DNA of 64,000 nucleotides, taken from contig CAZYQC010000010.1 of the NCBI GenBank assembly GCA_964649815.1, positions 9,756 through 73,755 on the forward strand, written 5' to 3'. The DNA is from G013214665 sp964649815 (GTDB taxonomy: Bacteria > Pseudomonadota > Alphaproteobacteria > Rhodobacterales > Rhodobacteraceae). The notes under the pieces are model-generated. The model had not been told where the DNA came from and searched no databases. It was given only the letters and a program-made list of their open reading frames with translations. Position numbers and translations under genes: made by a program. Positions 17,035 through 26,425 of the stretch are shown here, piece by piece; the first letter of the stretch is position 1; each line of letters begins with the position of its first letter.

Positions 17035-17865
17035 ATGACGCGTCTTTCTTTTGTCCGCCACCTGTCCGGCGCCCTGTTTGCAAGCCTTGCCGCTTTGCCC
17101 GTTTGGGGACAAAGCACGCTGGATCCGTTTGCCGATCCGGTCCAGGCCGAGGTGTTGCCCGGGTGGCAATTGCCGGATGGACGACGCGTCGTCGGCTTGC
17201 AGCTCACATTAGAGCCAGGGTGGAAGACCTATTGGCGCGCCCCTGGTGATGCGGGCATCCCACCGGCTTTTGACTGGTCAAAGGCCCGGAACTTGCGGTC
17301 TGTCAGCATCGCTTGGCCCACCCCAGAGGTGCATGTGCAAAATGGCATGCGCTCGATCGGGTATAGTGACGTGTTCACGATTCCCATGACGCTTGAGCCT
17401 AAATCGGGCGCCAAGCCTGTTCGGTTGCGCGGGCGCATGGATTTGGGCGTGTGTGCTGATGTCTGTATGCCCCACAGTCTCACCTTTGACGCGACACTGG
17501 ATCACTCCGAGACAAAGCCAACACCGAAAATCGCTGCAGCGCTTGCTGACGTGCCTTACAGCGCGCGCGAAGCGGGCGTAAAATCTGCCGTCTGCCGTGT
17601 GGCGCCGACCAGCGATGGCATGCAAATCCAGGCGGAGATCCAGATGCCGCACACTGGCGGGCGCGAGGTCGCGATTATCGAGCCGGGCATGGCCTCTGTC
17701 TGGGTGAGCGAGACCAAGGCGCAGCGCAAAGGCAACACTCTCACAGCTGTGAGCGAGATGATCCACGAGAATGGCGGCGCTTTTGGTATTGATCGCTCTG
17801 CGGTGCGCATCACGATCTTGGGCAGCGACTATGCCGTTGACGTGCGCGGCTGTACCGGCGGCTAA
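17035..17865 (+). CDS. Periplasmic DsbD N-terminal-domain (alpha domain) protein
   Basis: The 276-residue product has a signal peptide ending about WGQS (residue 27). A DsbD-alpha/ScsB-N-like immunoglobulin-type domain follows: LQLTLEPGWKTYWRAPGDAGIPPAFDWS, then GRMDLGVCADVCMPHSL with a Cys-x3-Cys pair at the expected redox site. In DsbD this domain receives electrons from the membrane domain and passes them to periplasmic thiol proteins. Here the membrane and thioredoxin domains are absent, so a separate CcdA/ScsB-like partner is expected. A third cysteine pair member lies near the C-terminus (VRGCTGG). It converges on the RND permease gene, 11 nt away. Confidence 0.87.
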   Translation: MTRLSFVRHLSGALFASLAALPVWGQSTLDPFADPVQAEVLPGWQLPDGRRVVGLQLTLEPGWKTYWRAPGDAGIPPAFDWSKARNLRSVSIAWPTPEVHVQNGMRSIGYSDVFTIPMTLEPKSGAKPVRLRGRMDLGVCADVCMPHSLTFDATLDHSETKPTPKIAAALADVPYSAREAGVKSAVCRVAPTSDGMQIQAEIQMPHTGGREVAIIEPGMASVWVSETKAQRKGNTLTAVSEMIHENGGAFGIDRSAVRITILGSDYAVDVRGCTGG

Positions 17866-17876
17866 AACGCCACCGC

Positions 17877-20800
17877 TCAGGCCAGCGCCTTTTTCCGTCT
17901 GAACGCAAAGAACAGCGCGCCGAGGACATAGCCAACCAGGCTCAACAAAGCGACACCCGCGATAAAGAGCGCCAGTGCCGTCGACAATCCGACTGTTGAG
18001 GGGAGCGCGGGATAGGCGTCGCGCAGTGGCGGCCAGACATCCCCATTCAGAATGACCGAGCCCAAGGTCGCTGCGGCCCAGCCCGCGATGATCGCCCAGC
18101 CAAAGGCCAAGCCTGAGCGCAAGCCCCACGCCTTGGAGCGCATCGCGCGGCGCATCGCCTGCATTTGCCGACCGATATCATGCTGGATTGCCATCAAAGC
18201 TGGCACAACGATCAGGACCAGGACCATCCCAAAGCCCAATCCGTAAACAAGCGTGATGACCGTCGGTTTCAAAAACTGCGCCTGCTGAGAGGTTTCATAG
18301 AGCAGCGGCGCCATGCCAAGGACCGTGGTCATCGTGGTCAGCATGACCGGTCGTAAACGATCCGCGGTCCCATCGATGATCGACGGCACCAAACCTCGGT
18401 CTTTGGCGTTTTGGTCGATCGTTGTGACCAAGACGATCGAGTCGTTGATGATGATCCCCGTCATGCCCAAAAGCCCGACAACCGTGAACATAGACAACGG
18501 TACATCCCAAGCGTGATGGCCATAGATCGTGCCCACCAGGCCAAAGGGTATGATCACCATAATCAGGACAGGCCGGGTCCAACTTGCGAAGACCCAAGAC
18601 AACACCAGGTAAATGCCCGTCAAACAAAGCACCAGGCCAACAAGCGCGTCGCTGAGAAATTCGTCCTCTTGTTCGCTCAAACCTGCCAGGCGCCAATCCA
18701 ACTGCCGCTCTGAGGCGATTTTCGGCAAAATCTCGTTTTGCAGGGCTTGTTCGATTTCGGTTGCGCGGGCTGGGTTGTCCTCTGAGATGTCGCCTGTGAC
18801 CGAAATCACCCGTGTGCCATTTTCACGCCGGACGGTGGAAAACCCTGTTCGGCGCTCCACGCTCACGATGTCAGCCAGCGGCACATAGTCACCGGTCGGC
18901 GCGCGCATTAGGGTGCGATCCAGGAAATCCGCCGTCAACTCGCCTGTGGGCAATTCGACGCGTATCTCAGCACTGCGCAGGCCGTCTGGATAGGTCGCGG
19001 CCTCAATGCCATTCAATCGATGCCGCAGAACCCGGCCAAGCGTGTCAATGGTAAAGCCCAGCGCCTGCCCTTGGGGCGTCAGATCGAGGATGAGCTCTTC
19101 TTTGTCATAAGCAAGATTGTCTTCGACCGCAGAGACCTCTGGATATTTGAGCAAGGCGCGTTTGAGGTCCTCAGAGGCGGCTTTCAACGTATCCGTGGTC
19201 GCCCCGAAAAATTGCACATCCAGCGCATCTCCGCCCGGGCCTGATCGCCAGCCACGGAAACTGACCGTTTCGGCCAGTGGGTGTTGGACAACCGCATCTT
19301 GAAGGTCTGCAACGAAAGCGAAACTGGAATAGGGCCGCAAGTCAGCGTCGATAAGCTCGATCGAGATACCGCCCAAAAGATCGGGGTCTTTGGTATCAGC
19401 GCCTGACAACCCGCGACCAGCATTGCCGCCGATCTCGGCCATCACAAAATCGACTGGATTGACGCCATCATGACGCTCTGCGTATTCGGCAGCGACCGCT
19501 TCGGTCGCGCGCTGCAGTTCTTTCATCATCGCCAAGGCGTCTTCACGCGTGGCAACCTCGGTCATCGCAAAGTTGCCAGTGACCGAGCCGCGTTCCGGCG
19601 CGTTGAAAAAGCGCCATTGCACATCACGATTGATGAAAAGGGCAACTTGGCTGGCCAAGACCACGACAGCTCCGGCGAACACCACATATCGAAAGGTAAT
19701 CACGCCCGCCATTGCGCGCCGGAAGAGCGTGTCACGCATCCATTCAAAGCCACGGTTCACGGTGCGCGATGGCCAATCGTACCAACGCTGTTGCGACGCC
19801 GATGTCAGCGCATGTGACATATGGTGCGGCAAGATGAGGAAACACTCCATCAGCGACGCGATCAAAACGGCGATGACGGTGTAGGGGATGTCCCGGATCA
19901 GGTCGCCAAAGCGCCCGCCGATGGCCACCAACCCAAAAAAGGCGATGACCGTGGTTAATGTCGCCGCAAAGACCGGCATCGACATGCGACGCGCTGCGTT
20001 TTCTGCGGCAACAACCGGCGACTCTCCGTATGTGCGGTATCGGAAATCGGCATGTTCGCCGACCACAATGGCGTCATCGACCACAATGCCCAAAGTGATG
20101 ATCAATCCAAAGAGTGACACCACATTGATGGTCAAGCCGCCCAGATACATAAAGCCGATGGCCGCGAACATGGCGACCGGAATACCCGCAGCCACCCAGA
20201 ACGCCGTCCGCGCATTCAGGAACAAAAACAACAGCAGGATAACGAGGCCAAGCCCGACCAGACCGTTATCGATCAGAATATTCAAACGCGCCGTGATCGC
20301 AGCGGCACGGGTTCGGATCAGAGAGACCTCGACCGATGGCGGCAAAGTTGCTTCCAGCGCGTCGGCGACCTCTTGCACGGTGGCTTGCACATCAATCGCG
20401 TCACCTTTGTCGGATCGATCCACCCGCACAGACATCGCCGGATGCTCGCCCACAAAATAGCTGCGATCACGATCCACGCCGCCCAAAACGACGTCGGCAA
20501 CATCGCCAACCGTCAGTTTTGAGCCGTCTTCGTTGGACCGCAAGACAATGCCCGCGATGTCGTTGGGGCTGCGTTTTTGGACGCCGGTCCGCACACGTGC
20601 GTTTGCGCCATCCACATCACCGGCCGGGTCGGTGTCAACTTCCTCGGCGATGGCATTTGCGATCTCTGCCATCGTGATATCGTTTGCGATCAAATTGACC
20701 GACGGCACCTCGATTGTCGTCAACGGATTGGCCACGCCACGGATCGTCGTTCGTGTCACACCGCGCTCGAACAGCCGCGCAACCAACTCATCCGCGAATT

Positions 20801-21281
20801 GGCCCAGTTGCTGTGGATCAACCGGGCCGGTGATGACCACATCTGTTACACGGTCGCGCCATGCCCCCCGCCGCACAACAGGATCTTCGGCGTCATCAGG
20901 GAGTGTCGTGATGCTGTCGACAGCCGTTTGAACGTCGTCGCTGGCGCGGCCCATATCCCAGCCGGGCTCAAAATCCAGCGTTATGCGGCCGCCACCTTCG
21001 CGGCTGTAAGACACCGAACTTTCGACACCCTCAACACCCAAAAGCACTGTTTCAAGCGGTTGAATGATACCTTCGTCGACGTCCTCGGCACCGGCGCCTT
21101 CCCAAGACACGTTGACCTGAACGTTGTCGACAATGACATCGGGAAAGAACTGCGCGCGCATGTTCGGCAAAGCCGCCAAGCCGGTCATGAGCATCAAGAC
21201 CATGACCAAATTCGCAATCGTGCGGTGACGCGTGAAGTACGACAGAATGCCTTGGGCCGCGCCGGGCAATTCACGTACCAT
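17877..21281 (-). CDS. RND efflux transporter permease subunit (AcrB/HAE family)
   Basis: The 1134-residue inner-membrane pump has the duplicated RND layout: TM1 (TIANLVMVLMLMTGLAALP), a large periplasmic loop, the TM2-6 block including LGIVVDDAIVVGEHADFRY with the paired Asp of the proton relay, and a second half with MTGIIINDSIVLVTTIDQNAKDRG. The C-terminus is longer than AcrB, with extra helices. It works with the adaptor encoded 2 nt upstream. No TolC-like outer membrane factor is nearby, so it must use one encoded elsewhere. The substrate cannot be inferred; proteins of this shape occur in multidrug pumps. Confidence 0.95.
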   Translation of the reverse strand: MVRELPGAAQGILSYFTRHRTIANLVMVLMLMTGLAALPNMRAQFFPDVIVDNVQVNVSWEGAGAEDVDEGIIQPLETVLLGVEGVESSVSYSREGGGRITLDFEPGWDMGRASDDVQTAVDSITTLPDDAEDPVVRRGAWRDRVTDVVITGPVDPQQLGQFADELVARLFERGVTRTTIRGVANPLTTIEVPSVNLIANDITMAEIANAIAEEVDTDPAGDVDGANARVRTGVQKRSPNDIAGIVLRSNEDGSKLTVGDVADVVLGGVDRDRSYFVGEHPAMSVRVDRSDKGDAIDVQATVQEVADALEATLPPSVEVSLIRTRAAAITARLNILIDNGLVGLGLVILLLFLFLNARTAFWVAAGIPVAMFAAIGFMYLGGLTINVVSLFGLIITLGIVVDDAIVVGEHADFRYRTYGESPVVAAENAARRMSMPVFAATLTTVIAFFGLVAIGGRFGDLIRDIPYTVIAVLIASLMECFLILPHHMSHALTSASQQRWYDWPSRTVNRGFEWMRDTLFRRAMAGVITFRYVVFAGAVVVLASQVALFINRDVQWRFFNAPERGSVTGNFAMTEVATREDALAMMKELQRATEAVAAEYAERHDGVNPVDFVMAEIGGNAGRGLSGADTKDPDLLGGISIELIDADLRPYSSFAFVADLQDAVVQHPLAETVSFRGWRSGPGGDALDVQFFGATTDTLKAASEDLKRALLKYPEVSAVEDNLAYDKEELILDLTPQGQALGFTIDTLGRVLRHRLNGIEAATYPDGLRSAEIRVELPTGELTADFLDRTLMRAPTGDYVPLADIVSVERRTGFSTVRRENGTRVISVTGDISEDNPARATEIEQALQNEILPKIASERQLDWRLAGLSEQEDEFLSDALVGLVLCLTGIYLVLSWVFASWTRPVLIMVIIPFGLVGTIYGHHAWDVPLSMFTVVGLLGMTGIIINDSIVLVTTIDQNAKDRGLVPSIIDGTADRLRPVMLTTMTTVLGMAPLLYETSQQAQFLKPTVITLVYGLGFGMVLVLIVVPALMAIQHDIGRQMQAMRRAMRSKAWGLRSGLAFGWAIIAGWAAATLGSVILNGDVWPPLRDAYPALPSTVGLSTALALFIAGVALLSLVGYVLGALFFAFRRKKALA

Positions 21282-21283
21282 GA

Positions 21284-22747
21284 TCAGCCGCCCATCCTGC
21301 TTTCAATGCGCGCAACCATCTGCGCAGGCACTTTCGGCTCTGCCAGGCGCGCAAGCACGCGCGCCTTGGCGTCTTCGGGCATGCGTTTGTTGCCTTCGAT
21401 AAAGGCCACAAGCTTTGCCCGCCGTTCTTCCGACAGCTCAAGCATCTCTGGCGCGCTTGGTGCTGCGATCTCTCCGTCGGTTTCAGAAAGCGGCGTAACC
21501 CGGATGCCAGGCCCAAAGAGGGGCGAGCGGGATTGCACGACCGATCGACCAATAAGCGCAGCAGAGCGCACCAATACGTCGTCACGCTGTCGCCGTACCA
21601 AGGTGACCTCTAATTCTTCGAGCCGGTTTTCAGCCCCAAGCACAAGCACCGTGTTGTCCGCGCCCAATGCTCCGGCGGGCAAACGGACGATGCCTTCTAA
21701 AGCGCGCTCCTGCACGTCGACGGTCACGAAATCACCCGGTTTGAAACCAAAGGCGCGATCCAGTCGCGCAAACACGAGCCTGCCCGTTTGGACAGTGCCA
21801 GAGCCGACGCTTGCGCGTGTCACGACGCCGGTTGCAGTAAGGTCAATGCCCGACACATCGATGGACGCTGTGACGTCAGCATTGATCAAGCGGCCATCGC
21901 TGTCCAGCAGACGCGCGTATTGCGCGGTCGACACACGAAAAGCAACTTCCAAGGCGTTGGGATCAATCAGGTCTGCCAGCTTTTCGTTTTGGGCGACCAA
22001 TCGCCCTTGGACAAGGCTGACCTCTGCAAGCGTGCCGGCAAAGGGCGCCATGACCCGTGTGTCTTCCAAGGCACGCCGCGCATCCGCGAGCGCGATATTG
22101 GATCGGGTCAATCTGGTCCTGGCCTGATCGATCCGCGCCTCGGCCTGCGCTTCGGCCTGACGGCGGGACAAGACGGTCTGTGTGGCACCCGCGCGCGCCA
22201 GTTCAGCATTTTCCACGGCTGCCGCGGTTCCAACACCACGTTCGCGCAGGTCTTGCTGACGGTTCAGCGCACGTTCTTGCAACTCGGCCTGTGCTTCTGC
22301 GGCGACAAGCTCATCGCGCGCAAGATCGAGCGCCCGGTCAGCGTCACGCACCTCGGCCAGCGCATCTTCGACGTCCGCCTCGGCGCGTTCCAGCGCCGCT
22401 TGCGCATCCGCCGGATCGATTTCCGCCAAGACCTGACCCGCGGCAACATCGCCCCCGTCAACAAAGCCCGGCGCGAGCATCAACACACGCCCAGCCGCAG
22501 AGGCCCGCAATTCGAGTGTTCTTTGGCTCTGAACCTCTCCAAAGGCTTGAATAACCGGGGTTTCAGTGGACGCTTGCGCGGTTACGACACTCACCGCAAA
22601 GGTCCGTTCCCGTGGCGGCGGGCTTCGGCCTTGATCCGCCAAACGTTCCTGAACAGCGCCGCGAATGGTCTGTCCTGCGACCAGCAGCAATCCAACGGTC
22701 ACAGCCGTGAGGAACATCCCGATAAGGCTTTGCCGCAGAAACCGCAT
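21284..22747 (-). CDS. RND efflux periplasmic adaptor (membrane fusion protein)
   Basis: The 487-residue adaptor has one N-terminal signal-anchor (SLIGMFLTAVTVGLLLVAG), a lipoyl half-motif (GRVLMLAPGFVDGGDVAAGQVLAEIDP), a long alpha-hairpin rich in A/E/R/L from about 115 to 225, the second lipoyl half (ALEDTRVMAPFAGTLAEVSL), a beta-barrel, and a membrane-proximal domain. It links the RND pump to an outer membrane channel. It precedes the pump gene by 2 nt in the same operon. Confidence 0.94.
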   Translation of the reverse strand: MRFLRQSLIGMFLTAVTVGLLLVAGQTIRGAVQERLADQGRSPPPRERTFAVSVVTAQASTETPVIQAFGEVQSQRTLELRASAAGRVLMLAPGFVDGGDVAAGQVLAEIDPADAQAALERAEADVEDALAEVRDADRALDLARDELVAAEAQAELQERALNRQQDLRERGVGTAAAVENAELARAGATQTVLSRRQAEAQAEARIDQARTRLTRSNIALADARRALEDTRVMAPFAGTLAEVSLVQGRLVAQNEKLADLIDPNALEVAFRVSTAQYARLLDSDGRLINADVTASIDVSGIDLTATGVVTRASVGSGTVQTGRLVFARLDRAFGFKPGDFVTVDVQERALEGIVRLPAGALGADNTVLVLGAENRLEELEVTLVRRQRDDVLVRSAALIGRSVVQSRSPLFGPGIRVTPLSETDGEIAAPSAPEMLELSEERRAKLVAFIEGNKRMPEDAKARVLARLAEPKVPAQMVARIESRMGG

Positions 22748-22849
22748 TCTGTTTCCCTCTTAAACGTCCTGACAAGGTAGGACGACTTGCGAAAATACCA
22801 ACGTTTCAGGGTTTTACGAGGGGTGCAAAAGGTTCCGTCGCAAAATCTG

Positions 22850-23392
22850 CTATTTTCTTTTCTGGTGCTCGTCCAAGCGGGGCAATATTTCAACAAAATT
22901 GCAAGGGCGGTGCCGGAAATCCAGTTGTTTCACAAGGATTTCATCCCATGCGTCTTTGCAGGCGCCCGGACTACCAGGAAGCGCAAACAAATAAGTTCCG
23001 TTGCAGACCCCGCCCGTGGCCCTGCTTTGGACGGCGGACGTTCCGATCTTTTGCATCGAAACGATGGTGAAAACGGTGCCAAAGGCATCAATCTCTTTTT
23101 CATAGACGTCACGATGCGCCTCGACCGTCACATCCCGACCGGTAAGCCCCGTGCCGCCCGTTGAGATGACCACATCAATATCCGTGTCGACACACCACGC
23201 GCGCAGTTGATCCGCGATCTGCGCGCGCTCGTCTGGCAAGATCAGCCGGGCCGCAACCTGGTGGCCTGCGTCCTCTATCCGGCGCACCAGCGTGTCGCCT
23301 GATTTGTCAGTATCTCGCTGACGCGTGTCACTGACGGTCAGAACGGCGATGCGAACCGGGATGAATTCCTGTTCCTTGTCGATGCGGCTCAT
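22850..23392 (-). CDS. moaB: Molybdenum cofactor biosynthesis protein B (MoaB/MogA family)
   Basis: A 180-residue protein with the molybdopterin-binding fold: AVLTVSDTRQRDTDKSGD, VVISTGGTGLTGRDVT and LFALPGSPGACKDAWDEIL. MoaB/MogA proteins adenylate molybdopterin before molybdate insertion by MoeA. The N-terminus and length fit the MoaB branch. It overlaps the end of the upstream LysE gene by 4 nt. With the mobA/mobB/moeA operon and moaDE this gives six Moco genes in three loci of the window. Confidence 0.94.
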   Translation of the reverse strand: MSRIDKEQEFIPVRIAVLTVSDTRQRDTDKSGDTLVRRIEDAGHQVAARLILPDERAQIADQLRAWCVDTDIDVVISTGGTGLTGRDVTVEAHRDVYEKEIDAFGTVFTIVSMQKIGTSAVQSRATGGVCNGTYLFALPGSPGACKDAWDEILVKQLDFRHRPCNFVEILPRLDEHQKRK

Positions 23393-24012
23393 GGGCGTCC
23401 TCCTGCAAACGCGATGCGCGCGGCCAAAGCGCCGAATACGCCCGCCGTTAGAAACCGCAGCACACGCTCGGCCCGATGATTGCGCGCCAGCAAGCGGCCC
23501 AAACCGCCCGCCGTCGATCCTGCGATTGATTTAACGATAAAGCCCATCAAAGCAATCGTTCCTCCGAAAATCCAGAACTGCGGCAATATCGCTTTGGTCG
23601 GGTCAACGAACTGCGGAATGAAGGCAAGGATAAAGAGGATGACGGACGGATTGGAGGCATTGACGATAAACCCATCCCGAAAGGCGCGTGCGGGTCTGAC
23701 TGTGCGGGTGTTTTCACCGATCAAGGGCTGCCTGAGCGTTTTGATGGCCAGCCACAACAGATACGCAATGCCGACCAAGCGCACGATCTGAAACACCCAA
23801 GGTGCACGCGACACCAACGCCTCAAGGCCCAGACCGGCCAAAGTCGCATTGACCACCGCGGCCACGCCGATCCCGGCCGAGGCCGCAACCGCAGCGCGCC
23901 GTCCGCCGCGCATACCTTGCGCCATAGCGAACAGCATATCGGGCCCGGGTGTGAACACGAGCACGGCTGCGGCGGGCAAAAAGGCGAGAAACAGGATCGG
24001 GTCAACGATCAT
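23389..24012 (-). CDS. LysE/RhtB family amino acid exporter
   Basis: The 207-residue protein starts DPILFLAFLPAAAVLVFTPGPDMLFAMAQGMRGG, the LysE-family opening with the conserved FTPGPD motif. It has about six hydrophobic helices (for example AIVNATLAGLGLEAL-like and SVILFILAFIPQFVDP). Family members export basic or neutral amino acids or homoserine lactone-like compounds; the substrate is not readable. It is operonic with moaB by a 4-nt overlap, probably by chance of packing rather than shared function. Confidence 0.92.
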   Translation of the reverse strand: MIVDPILFLAFLPAAAVLVFTPGPDMLFAMAQGMRGGRRAAVAASAGIGVAAVVNATLAGLGLEALVSRAPWVFQIVRLVGIAYLLWLAIKTLRQPLIGENTRTVRPARAFRDGFIVNASNPSVILFILAFIPQFVDPTKAILPQFWIFGGTIALMGFIVKSIAGSTAGGLGRLLARNHRAERVLRFLTAGVFGALAARIAFAGGRP

Positions 24013-24066
24013 CGGCTAAGCCCGTCACAGATCCTGACGGTTTCGCAAAACCCAGACCAGTTCACG

Positions 24067-24837
24067 TCAAGCATCCTGCAAACGCTGCTTTACCGACAAA
24101 AGATCGCTCCATGTGTCTTTCTTGGCGGCGGGTGTGCGCAGCAAATAAGCCGGATGGAACATGGGCAAAGCCGGGCACCCCTGCGTTTCGACCCACTCCC
24201 CGCGCAGCCGCGTGATGCCGCGCTTGCCCAACAAGGCCTGGCAAGAGATGTTTCCCATCACAATCAGGACCTTTGGCTGCACCAAAGCGATGTGACGTTC
24301 CAGGAACGGCAACATCATGGCGATTTCATCGGGCTTTGGATCGCGGTTCTGAGGCGGGCGCCACGGCATTACATTCGTGATGTAGACCGGCGCGTCTTCG
24401 CGCGCGCGGCCATACCCAATTGCCGCAAGCATCTTGTCCAAAAGCTGACCGGCGCGCCCAACAAAAGGTTTTCCGATCCGGTCCTCGTCGCGTCCTGGCG
24501 CTTCGCCAACGATCATCAAATCAGCACTGTCCAAACCATCAGAGAAAACCAAGTTGCGCGCGCCCAGCTTTAGTTCGCAATGCTCATAGCTTTCCAACGC
24601 CTGCCGCAAACCCACCAAATCCTCTGCGGCCGCCGCAGCTTGGCGCGCGATCGCCACCGGGTCTGCGTGATCGGCAACAGCAGGGGCAGGGGCTGAAGAC
24701 GTTTGCGCGACCGGTTTTGCAGGGCTTGCCTCAAGCGCATAGCGATCAAGCGGCGCATCAAGAATGCACGTATCTGCGCCCAATTCGACCTGCCAGGTCA
24801 AAAGGCTGAGGGCGTGATGATAATCCGACGATTCCAT
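24067..24837 (-). CDS. Uracil-DNA glycosylase, family 4-like
   Basis: The 256-residue enzyme has motif A GEAPGRDEDRIGKPFVGRAG followed by QLLDKML, the NVMPWRPPQNRDPKPDE block and motif B HPAYLLRTPAAKK, all family-4 UDG features. It removes uracil from DNA in base excision repair. Family-4 enzymes normally hold a [4Fe-4S] cluster, but the cysteines expected around RPPxNR and the following helix are Trp (PWRPP) and Leu (MMLPFL) here. The N-terminal 80 residues are a low-complexity A/P linker. I chose the ATG at 24837 (MESSDYHHAL), as the upstream extension to 24927 looks non-coding. Confidence 0.93.
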   Translation of the reverse strand: MESSDYHHALSLLTWQVELGADTCILDAPLDRYALEASPAKPVAQTSSAPAPAVADHADPVAIARQAAAAAEDLVGLRQALESYEHCELKLGARNLVFSDGLDSADLMIVGEAPGRDEDRIGKPFVGRAGQLLDKMLAAIGYGRAREDAPVYITNVMPWRPPQNRDPKPDEIAMMLPFLERHIALVQPKVLIVMGNISCQALLGKRGITRLRGEWVETQGCPALPMFHPAYLLRTPAAKKDTWSDLLSVKQRLQDA

Positions 24838-24938
24838 AGCCGCAGGATAGGCTGCCCATCCAGACAGTGAAACCCGTCCCTGCTGGACGCTTGGCCACGG
24901 CATCCCTATAAGGCCGCGAGCAAACACACGGAGACGCC

Positions 24939-25889
24939 ATGTCCTTTAATCACCGGCACCTTCTGGGAATTGAGCATCTTCGCCCAGAAGACATCGTGAC
25001 GGTCTTGGATTTGGCAGACCACTACGCCGCGCTGAACCGCTCTAAAGACAAACATGGAACTGCGCTGGCAGGGCTTACGCAGATCAACATGTTTTTCGAA
25101 AACTCCACCCGCACACAGGCGAGTTTTGAGCTGGCTGGTAAGCGTTTGGGCGCGGATGTGATGAATATGGAGGTGCGCGCATCCTCTATCTCTAAGGGTG
25201 AGACGCTGATTGACACAGCGATGACGCTGAACGCGATGCGCCCAGATCTTCTTGTTGTGCGTCATCCTCATTCGGGCGCGGTGGATTTGCTGGCGCAAAA
25301 GGTGAATTGCGCCGTGTTAAACGCGGGCGACGGACGCCACGAACACCCCACGCAGGCCTTGTTGGACGCGCTGACAATTCGGCGCGCCAAGGGGCGCTTG
25401 CACCGCCTTCGCATCGCGATTTGCGGTGACATTGCCCACAGTCGCGTCGCACGATCCAACATCATGCTTTTGGGCAAGATGGAGAACCGTTTGCGCCTGA
25501 TCGCCCCTCCGACACTGATGCCCTCGGGCATCGAGGAATTCGGCGTCGAGGTCTTTGATGACATGCACGAAGGCCTGCGCGACGTCGATGTCGTGATGAT
25601 GCTGCGCTTGCAAAAAGAGCGGATGGACGGCGGCTTTATCCCGTCCGAACGTGAATATTTCCATCGCTACGGCCTCGACGCCGAAAAGCTGTCGCTGGCC
25701 GCGCCCGACGCCATCGTGATGCACCCCGGCCCAATGAACCGCGGGGTCGAGATCGATGGGACCTTGGCCGACGATATCAACCGTTCCGTGATTCAGGATC
25801 AGGTCGAGATGGGCGTAGCCGTCCGCATGGCCGTGATGGACCTGCTGGCCCAAAACCAACGCGCCGCAGAGCCGGAGGCCGCTGGATGA
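24939..25889 (+). CDS. pyrB: Aspartate carbamoyltransferase catalytic subunit
   Basis: At 316 residues it is full length. FFENSTRTQASFELAGKRLG contains the carbamoyl-phosphate-binding STRT at 56-59; HPTQALLDALTI, ICGDIAHSRVARSN and MHPGPMNRGVEI are the other active-site blocks. It makes carbamoyl aspartate, the second step of UMP synthesis. No pyrI-type regulatory subunit is present. A dihydroorotase-like gene two positions downstream probably plays the structural PyrC' role. The operon continues pyrB, small membrane protein, pyrC-like, plsY with overlapping ends. Confidence 0.97.
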   Translation: MSFNHRHLLGIEHLRPEDIVTVLDLADHYAALNRSKDKHGTALAGLTQINMFFENSTRTQASFELAGKRLGADVMNMEVRASSISKGETLIDTAMTLNAMRPDLLVVRHPHSGAVDLLAQKVNCAVLNAGDGRHEHPTQALLDALTIRRAKGRLHRLRIAICGDIAHSRVARSNIMLLGKMENRLRLIAPPTLMPSGIEEFGVEVFDDMHEGLRDVDVVMMLRLQKERMDGGFIPSEREYFHRYGLDAEKLSLAAPDAIVMHPGPMNRGVEIDGTLADDINRSVIQDQVEMGVAVRMAVMDLLAQNQRAAEPEAAG

Positions 25890-26425
25890 GCCAGACGATC
25901 GACATCCTGGAACGCGAGCATGATGTCGTCCGGCTGTTTGCGCTCAATATGATTGAGGCCGACGCCAAGGCGCTCGCCGAAAAGCCAGAGCGCGTGGCGG
26001 GCCTTTTGGGTCTTACGCACGTCGACACCAACTTTCTGGAAATCCTCAAACTGCATGACATCCGCGATCTGGGTCTCGGCCAGTACTTGCAAGACGGCTA
26101 TGACGTGACCCCAGCCAACATCAGCAAAGATATGGCCAAGCTTGCGCAGCTAAGCGGTCATGTTCTGATTTTGCTGTCCTCTGCCATCGGAGAAAGGCCC
26201 ACCCAGCTGGTTCTTGGCCAAGATTTGACGTTGATCGGAACCTATGGCGCCACCGAGGTTGACTGGTCTGCCGATCCAGCGCCCGCGCCCGACAGCGCCG
26301 CTTTGTATTCGTCTCCTGACACCGGCAAAAAACGCCCCTCTGATGCCGCAATGTCCGGCAGGATCGCCATGTTGGCGCTGCTGGTCCTCGCCGCGTTGGT
26401 GCTTGTTATGGTTTGGATCGCGTGA
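25886..26425 (+). CDS. Conserved protein with C-terminal membrane anchor, between pyrB and pyrC-like gene
   Basis: A 179-residue protein of unknown function. Residues 1-125 form a soluble alpha/beta domain (EHDVVRLFALNMIEADAKALAEK, LTHVDTNFLEILKLHDIRDLGLGQYLQDGYDV, HVLILLSSAIGERPTQLVLGQDLTLIGTYGA). A P/A/S/D-rich linker and one transmembrane helix close it (MLALLVLAALVLVMVWIA). The start overlaps pyrB by 4 nt and the stop shares a base with the next start (TGATG), so it is made together with the pyrimidine enzymes. It might tether the complex to the membrane, which is only a guess. Confidence 0.85.
   Translation: MSQTIDILEREHDVVRLFALNMIEADAKALAEKPERVAGLLGLTHVDTNFLEILKLHDIRDLGLGQYLQDGYDVTPANISKDMAKLAQLSGHVLILLSSAIGERPTQLVLGQDLTLIGTYGATEVDWSADPAPAPDSAALYSSPDTGKKRPSDAAMSGRIAMLALLVLAALVLVMVWIA

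Noticed and set aside
20577..22127. 516-codon plus frame across the RND permease and adaptor
   Set aside because: Antisense to two well-conserved transporter genes; sequence is low-complexity R/S/T-rich.
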